From positions 1 to 38,359 of the forward strand of contig BJHF01000063.1 in assembly GCA_014191855.1 (NCBI GenBank): DNA of 38,359 bases, read 5' to 3'. Positions 33,984 to 38,359 of this stretch are shown piece by piece. Position numbers and translations under genes: made by a program. Below the pieces are notes generated by a model, which saw nothing but the letters and a program-made list of their open reading frames with translations, searched no databases and was not told the DNA's origin. Numbering within the stretch: the first letter of the stretch is position 1; each line of letters opens with the position of its first letter. The DNA comes from Deltaproteobacteria bacterium (lineage in GTDB: Bacteria > Myxococcota_A > UBA796 > SXON01).

Positions 33984-34805
33984 GTGCTCCTGACCCTCCT
34001 CGGCTGCATCGGCCTTCAGGCTCTCCCGCAGGGTGCGCCTGAGGGGCGTGCGGGCCACGACCCTCGCGACGGGGTCGACACGGCCGAGCCGCTCGACACG
34101 GCCACCGACGGCAACCACGAGCCGTATGCGGATGCGGGTGGGGATCTCGTCGGGTTCGTCGGCGTCGTGGTGAACCTGGACGGATCGGGGAGCTACGACC
34201 CCGATGGGGACAGCCTCGACTTCACCTGGGCCATCGAGTCGGCGCCGAGCGGGAGCAACGTCAAGCTCTCCGACCCCGACGAAGAGACGGCGCAGCTGGT
34301 GCCCGATGTGGAGGGCGCGTATTCCATCTCGCTCGTCGTGAGCGATGGCGTGTACGACAGCGAGGGCGACGAGATCACGCTCACCGTCAGCGAGGACAAC
34401 GGCAAACCGGTGGCCTCGGCGGGCGCCGACCAGACCGTGGCCGTGGGCGCGACGGTGACCTTGAGCGGGAGCGGATCCTCTGATCCCGACCATGATCCCC
34501 TGCAATACGCGTGGACGCTTGGCACCCGGCCCACCGGCTCCGGCGCCAGCCTGAGCAGCTCCACCAGCGTGAGCCCCTCGTTCGTGGCCGATGTGGCCGG
34601 AGTGTACGAGGCCACGCTCACCGTGACAGACGGCAGCACGACCAGCAGCCCGGACAAGGTGCGGGTGGTGGCGCAGAGCTCGGGAGGCGGCGGCGGCGGC
34701 TCCTCGTCTTGCGGTTGTCAGTCGGCCAACGCGGCGAGTCCCCTTGCGCTGGCGGGGATGGTCTTCGCGTTCACGGTCGTGCGCTCGCGGAGCCGGCGGC
34801 GATAA
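33984..34805 (+). CDS. PKD-domain lipoprotein with MYXO-CTERM-like tail
   Basis: A protein of 273 residues. The GTG start (33984) gives MLLTLLGCIGLQ, a minimal lipobox. An Asp/Thr-rich linker leads to two PKD-like domains (~48–135: YADAGGDLVGFVGVVVNLDG, YDPDGDSLDFTWAIES; ~140–228: ASAGADQTVAVGATVTLSGS, SDPDHDPLQYAWTL), beta-sandwiches common in surface proteins. A Gly/Ser linker then leads to SSSCGCQSANAASPLALAGM, a hydrophobic helix and RSRSRRR, which is the MYXO-CTERM sorting pattern. Having both an N-terminal lipid anchor and a C-terminal sorting signal is odd; the very short signal may instead be a misplaced start. It lies three bases after gph. Confidence 0.8.
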   Translation: MLLTLLGCIGLQALPQGAPEGRAGHDPRDGVDTAEPLDTATDGNHEPYADAGGDLVGFVGVVVNLDGSGSYDPDGDSLDFTWAIESAPSGSNVKLSDPDEETAQLVPDVEGAYSISLVVSDGVYDSEGDEITLTVSEDNGKPVASAGADQTVAVGATVTLSGSGSSDPDHDPLQYAWTLGTRPTGSGASLSSSTSVSPSFVADVAGVYEATLTVTDGSTTSSPDKVRVVAQSSGGGGGGSSSCGCQSANAASPLALAGMVFAFTVVRSRSRRR

Positions 34806-34834
34806 CGCCAGCGAGCGGCTAAGCCCCCGCCCGC

Positions 34835-37471
34835 ATGTCGCCCCTCGCCCTCCTGTTCTTCGTTTCTGGCGCGGCCGGGCTCGTGTACGAGTCGATCTGG
34901 AGCCGCGAGCTGCATCGCATCTTCGGCACCAGCCAGTTTGCGATCGCCACGGTGCTCGCGGCGTTCATGACCGGGCTGGCGCTCGGAGGCGCGCTCGGCG
35001 CTCGATACGCCCCCCGCGTGGCTCGTCCGTTGCGGGCCTACGCGGTGCTGGAGGCGATCATCGGCCTCTTTGCGCTGGTTTTTCCGTTCCTTCTCGGCGG
35101 CGTGGAGCCGCTCTACCTCTGGTTCTGGCGCACCTTCGAGCCGGGAGTGGTGGCGTTCGGCACCTTCCAGTTCTTCGTGCTCGGGATCGTGTTGTTGTTG
35201 CCGACCGCCTGCATGGGCGCCACGCTCCCGCTTCTGGTGCGCCTGCCGGCGGACCAGACTGGGGGGGCAACAGCGGGGCGGCTGTACGCAATCAACACCG
35301 CCGGCGCCGTTTTTGGTACCTGGTTCGCGGGCTTCTTTCTGCTCCCCGACCTTGGAGTGCAGCACACGACGTGGCTGGCGGCGGCAACGAACGGGCTGCT
35401 CGCGCTGCTCGCGTGGCGTTACGACGAGCTTCAGCGCCGCGAAGCCCGGGAAGCCGCGGCGCTCGGGCTGGAGCCGCCGGCGCCGGCGGAGGCCGCCCCG
35501 GCCCGGACCGGCAGCGATCGTCGTTGGTTATTCATGGCCGCAATGGCCGGATTCTCGGCGCTCGGCCTCGAGGTGGCCTGGTTCCGCCTGATGTCGCTGA
35601 TCCTCGGCGCGAGCACCTACGCGTTCACGGTGATGTTGCTGGCGTTCCTCGTGGGTATTGCGAGCGGCGGGGAGGCGGCGGGGCCCCTCGCGGACCGCCT
35701 CGCGAAGCGCGGGCGCCTCTACGCCGGATTGTTCGGCGCTCAAGTGGCCGTCGCGGTGCTCACCTGGCTTGCGATGTGGGGGTGGCAGTGGCTACCCATC
35801 ACCTTCGTCAAGTTGTACTTCGCGATCCGCCCGATGGCGGACGATCTGCTTTGGCCCGCGAAGTGCCTGCTCGCGACGGCCGTGATGGCCCCGCCTGCGT
35901 TCTTCATGGGCGCCACCTTCCCGATGCTCGTTCGGGCGGCGAGAGGGTCCAGCGGCGCGAGCCTCAGTAAGGTCGTCGGTCGGGTGTACGCCGCGAACAC
36001 CGTGGGATCGTTGTTCGGCGCGTTCCTCACTGGTTTTGTGCTCCTCCCGCAGCTCCACGTGCGGGGGACCGTGCTGTTCTGCGTCGTGCTCAATCTCTTC
36101 GGCGCGCTCCTCGCGGCGCTCAGCGGCAGGGCGGAGGAGCGGGCGCTGAACGTGCGTTCCGGGCCGATCGGGAACGCGCCGGTGGTTGGCAGCGCCACGC
36201 TTGTAGCGGCGCTCCTCTCGGTGGCCGCGGCGCCCGCCTGGGATCCCATGCTGATGACCACCGGCCTCTACAAGTACGTGGACAACCTCGATGAGGACGC
36301 CACGCAGGCCTACATCGTAAAGCGGTTCATCGACAAGTACGACCTGCTCTTCTACTCCGAAGGCCTGTCGACGGTCGTGACGGTCGCCAAGGACAAGGTG
36401 ACCGGGAACATCTGGTTGGCGAACAACGGGAAGATCGATGCGTCGAGCACAGCCGACATGCCGACGCAGCTCCTCGTGGCGCACCTCGCGTTCCTGTTCA
36501 CCGGGGAAGAAGCCCGCAGCGCCGTCGTGATCGGACTGGCAAGCGGGATCACGCTGGGCGCGGCGACGCTGCACCCGGAGCTTGAGCGGATCGACGTCGT
36601 CGAGATCGAGCCGAGTATCCGGGAAGCAACCGAGTTTTTTCGCGAGGTGAACCACGACGCGCTCTACGATCCGCGGGTGCGACTCATCGCGAATGACGGG
36701 CGAAACCAGCTCCTGCTCACCGCGCCGGGAACCTACGACATCATCATCTGCGAGCCAAGCAACCCCTGGCTCACCGGGGTGAGCAACCTCTTCACCCGGG
36801 AGTTCTTCGAGATGGCCAAGACCCGCCTCGCCCCGGGTGGAATCTGGGCGCAGTGGGTGCAGATGTACGGGATGGACGGTCGCGACATGAAGTCGGTCAT
36901 GAAGACGTTCGCGACCGTATTCCCCTACGCCCACACGTTCGCGACCATCGAAGACGCCGACCTCGTGATGATCGGCAGCGATCGCCCCTTGGAGCTCGAT
37001 CTCGACGCGGTGCACGCGCTGCGCACGCGCACGCCGGGGGTCACCGCCGACTTCGACCGGATCGCGCTTCGCGACGACGCGGACGTGCTGAGCAAGTGGC
37101 TGTTCGACCGCGACCAGATGCTTGCTTTCTCGGCCACCGACGAAGACGACTTCACCCACGAGGTGACGGAGGTGCCGTTCAACACCGACGACAACCTCCT
37201 CGTGGAGTTCTCCGCGCCGCACAACCTCCACCGCGAAACGTCCACGCAGAACTTCCTGGAGCTTCGGCGCGCTCAGCGTATCCCGGCGTTTGCAGTACCT
37301 GAAACGGACGGGCTCGTGGAGCTGGGCATGGCGTATCGCGACGCGGGGCAGCTCCCCCGCGCGCTGATGGCGCTCAAGGAGGCGCTCCAGCGCGAGCCTG
37401 ATCGCCCGGACATCCTGCAGCTTTACGAGGACTGGCAGGGGGAGCTGAGGCTCTCGATTCAGGGCGGCTGA
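34835..37471 (+). CDS. Membrane-fused spermidine synthase-like protein with C-terminal TPR
   Basis: An 878-residue product. The first ~440 residues hold about a dozen membrane helices in two halves (LALLFFVSGAAGLVYESIWS; FMAAMAGFSALGLEVAWFRL), each with a repeated LYAINTAGAVFG / VYAANTVGSLFG element. From about 480 to 750 is a spermidine-synthase-like Rossmann domain (VVIGLASGITLGAATLHPEL, RIDVVEIEPSI, DIIICEPSNPWLTGVSNLFT). The catalytic Asp pair of true spermidine synthases is replaced by CEPSNP, so polyamine synthesis is doubtful. The last ~60 residues form a TPR-like hairpin (LVELGMAYRDAGQLPRALMA). Fusions of this type are widespread but poorly characterised. It begins at ATG 34835, 29 bases after the PKD gene. 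Confidence 0.87.
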   Translation: MSPLALLFFVSGAAGLVYESIWSRELHRIFGTSQFAIATVLAAFMTGLALGGALGARYAPRVARPLRAYAVLEAIIGLFALVFPFLLGGVEPLYLWFWRTFEPGVVAFGTFQFFVLGIVLLLPTACMGATLPLLVRLPADQTGGATAGRLYAINTAGAVFGTWFAGFFLLPDLGVQHTTWLAAATNGLLALLAWRYDELQRREAREAAALGLEPPAPAEAAPARTGSDRRWLFMAAMAGFSALGLEVAWFRLMSLILGASTYAFTVMLLAFLVGIASGGEAAGPLADRLAKRGRLYAGLFGAQVAVAVLTWLAMWGWQWLPITFVKLYFAIRPMADDLLWPAKCLLATAVMAPPAFFMGATFPMLVRAARGSSGASLSKVVGRVYAANTVGSLFGAFLTGFVLLPQLHVRGTVLFCVVLNLFGALLAALSGRAEERALNVRSGPIGNAPVVGSATLVAALLSVAAAPAWDPMLMTTGLYKYVDNLDEDATQAYIVKRFIDKYDLLFYSEGLSTVVTVAKDKVTGNIWLANNGKIDASSTADMPTQLLVAHLAFLFTGEEARSAVVIGLASGITLGAATLHPELERIDVVEIEPSIREATEFFREVNHDALYDPRVRLIANDGRNQLLLTAPGTYDIIICEPSNPWLTGVSNLFTREFFEMAKTRLAPGGIWAQWVQMYGMDGRDMKSVMKTFATVFPYAHTFATIEDADLVMIGSDRPLELDLDAVHALRTRTPGVTADFDRIALRDDADVLSKWLFDRDQMLAFSATDEDDFTHEVTEVPFNTDDNLLVEFSAPHNLHRETSTQNFLELRRAQRIPAFAVPETDGLVELGMAYRDAGQLPRALMALKEALQREPDRPDILQLYEDWQGELRLSIQGG

Positions 37472-37473
37472 GA

Positions 37474-37490
37474 GCGCGGCCGGGCCGCGC
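37474..37490 (+). terminator. GC-rich hairpin after the spermidine-synthase-like gene
   Basis: GCGCGGC (37474–37480) and GCCGCGC (37484–37490) pair perfectly around a CGG loop, three bases after the TGA stop. There is no T-tract, so it may act only as a 3'-end stabiliser or weak terminator. Confidence 0.4.
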
Positions 37491-37495
37491 TGGCT

Positions 37496-37579
37496 GGAGG
37501 CGGGAGGCCGGAGCGGAACGGCGGCGATCCCGCCGAGTTGTCGTCCGTATTTCGCTCTTGCCTCCGGCCTAAAGCCTCC
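37496..37579. repeat. REP-like imperfect inverted repeat
   Basis: The 180-base gap before the GDT1 gene contains GGAGGCGGGAGGCCGGAG (37496–37513) facing CTCCGGCCTAAAGCCTCC (37562–37579), which pair over 18 bases with three mismatches. The unit recurs after the GDT1 gene at 38221. It resembles a family of dispersed extragenic palindromes. No Mn-sensing yybP-ykoY fold was recognised in this leader. Confidence 0.6.
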
Positions 37580-37651
37580 GGCCCAAAATCTCCCCCCTCC
37601 GTCGTTTGCAGCATGGCCCCCCTCCCCCAAACAGGCGAAGAGGGCGCCCCG

Positions 37652-38212
37652 ATGGAAGCCCTGCCCACCTCCACCGCCGCCGTTGCCCTCGCCGAGATCG
37701 GCGACAAGACGCAGCTCCTGGCGTTGGTCCTTGCGACTCGCTTCCGCACGCCCGAGCCGATCGTCGCGGGCATCTTCGTGGCTACGATCGCGAACCACGC
37801 GTTGGCGGGCCTGGTCGGCGCTCAGGTCGGCGCGTGGATTGGGCCTGATCTGCTGCGGTGGATCGTGGGAGCGGGATTCTTGGCGATGGCGGCGTGGACC
37901 CTCGTGCCCGACAAGGCCGACGACGGTCCGGGCACCGACAAACGCGGCGCGTTCATGGCCACCCTGATCGCCTTCTTCTTCGCGGAGATGGGGGACAAGA
38001 CCCAGATCGCGACCGTCGGACTCGCAGCAGCTCATCCGGGCCAGACCATCGCGGTCGTCGTGGGCACGACCCTCGGCATGATGTTTGCGAACGTGCCGGT
38101 CGTCTACCTGGGCGGACGTTTCGCGGAGTACGTGAACCTCGCCCGCGCCAGGTTCTGGGCCGCTACGCTGTTCGCCTCCTTCGGGGTTTGGGTGCTTTGG
38201 AAGGGGGTGTGA
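37652..38212 (+). CDS. GDT1/UPF0016 (TMEM165) family cation transporter
   Basis: The 186-residue product has two repeats of the family signature E-x-G-D-K-T: Glu15-Ile-Gly-Asp18-Lys-Thr and Glu112-Met-Gly-Asp115-Lys-Thr, each opening a three-helix bundle (GIFVATIANHALAGLVGA; TIAVVVGTTLGMMFANVPVV). It is a polytopic inner-membrane protein. Characterised members export Mn2+ (bacterial MneA/Mnx) or move Ca2+/Mn2+ against H+ in eukaryotes, so manganese export is the likely role. The ATG at 37652 with GAGGG upstream is chosen over the longer start at 37538, which would add a non-conserved 38-residue leader. Confidence 0.92.
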   Translation: MEALPTSTAAVALAEIGDKTQLLALVLATRFRTPEPIVAGIFVATIANHALAGLVGAQVGAWIGPDLLRWIVGAGFLAMAAWTLVPDKADDGPGTDKRGAFMATLIAFFFAEMGDKTQIATVGLAAAHPGQTIAVVVGTTLGMMFANVPVVYLGGRFAEYVNLARARFWAATLFASFGVWVLWKGV

Positions 38213-38359
38213 GTCAGGCTGGAGGCTTTAGGCTCATGATCCTACACATCGACGGCCGCGGGGCGCGCGCGCGTCCGCGGGGCTCGCCGCGGCGGTCGGG
38301 CGCCCGAGAACGTGAGGGAGAACGATCCTCTTGGAGGTAGGCGCTTGTGCCCGGGATGC
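38213..38359. other. Intergenic 3' end of window with repeat copy
   Basis: These 147 bases after the GDT1 stop hold no recognisable gene start. GGAGGCTTTAGGC at 38221–38233 is the exact reverse complement of 37567–37579, so the repeat brackets the GDT1 gene. The rest is GC-rich (GGCGCGCGCGCGTCC-like runs), and TTGGAGGTAGG near 38331 may be a ribosome site for a gene beyond the window. Confidence 0.5.

Noticed and set aside
37472..37651. yybP-ykoY manganese riboswitch ahead of the GDT1 gene
   Set aside because: The conserved loop sequences of that riboswitch are not visible; the leader is filled by a GC hairpin and a REP-like palindrome.

Overview
The window is compact, GC-rich bacterial DNA that looks like a myxobacterium or another member of Myxococcota (the former Deltaproteobacteria). 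The evidence is: lipoproteins with Asp/Thr-rich stalks and MopE-type metal-binding motifs, two MYXO-CTERM-like C-termini (a CGC/CGCG motif, a hydrophobic helix, then an Arg cluster), DUF4388 (PatA-type) modules, a receiver–J-domain–TPR fusion, two ECF sigma factors, many small secreted proteins of unknown function, and frequent GTG/TTG starts. Genus and species cannot be read from the sequence. No tRNA, rRNA, CRISPR array, insertion sequence or prophage was seen, and no gene-free stretch exceeds 300 bases.

Layout. 1–3.3 kb: the 3' end of a MopE-type lipoprotein gene, then a leftward operon of ECF sigma factor, membrane protein with 20-residue tandem repeats (likely anti-sigma), a small secreted protein and a helical protein. 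3.3–7.3 kb: DNA polymerase I (leftward), divergent from an acyl-CoA dehydrogenase and a Cys-rich lipoprotein. 7.3–12.5 kb: a receiver/J-domain/TPR regulator, thioredoxin, an orphan MalK-type ATPase, a small methyltransferase, a lipoprotein and an envelope protein. 12.6–15.2 kb: an overlapping three-gene operon of VTC-type polyphosphate polymerase, DUF4956 membrane protein and HlyD-like adaptor, with a candidate Pho box in the divergent intergenic region. 15.2–18.7 kb: a DUF2259-like secreted protein, a strand-rich protein, a Flp-pilin-like peptide and a TPR protein ending in two ClpX-type zinc fingers. 18.7–24.4 kb: a tetraheme cytochrome lipoprotein divergent from a large MYXO-CTERM metallopeptidase, followed by two small exported proteins.

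24.5–29.9 kb is mostly housekeeping: groES-groEL (leftward), a conserved unknown divergent from it, then rpoZ, a 73-aa protein and hutU (urocanase) in a row, and a KH-domain protein (leftward). 30.0–38.2 kb is rightward: a second ECF sigma factor, a DUF4388 protein, a DUF1460 amidase-like protein, a phosphoglycolate-phosphatase-like HAD protein, a PKD lipoprotein that also carries a MYXO-CTERM-like tail, a membrane-fused spermidine-synthase-like protein, and a GDT1/UPF0016 cation transporter flanked by a repeat.

The strongest candidates for undescribed biology are the VTC–DUF4956–HlyD operon with its adjacent Pho-box-like site, the TPR protein with twin ClpX zinc fingers, the nucleotidase-like tetraheme lipoprotein that has lost its metal-binding motifs, and the repeat-bearing anti-sigma factor. 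All functions are inferred from motifs recognised by eye; no database search was run.
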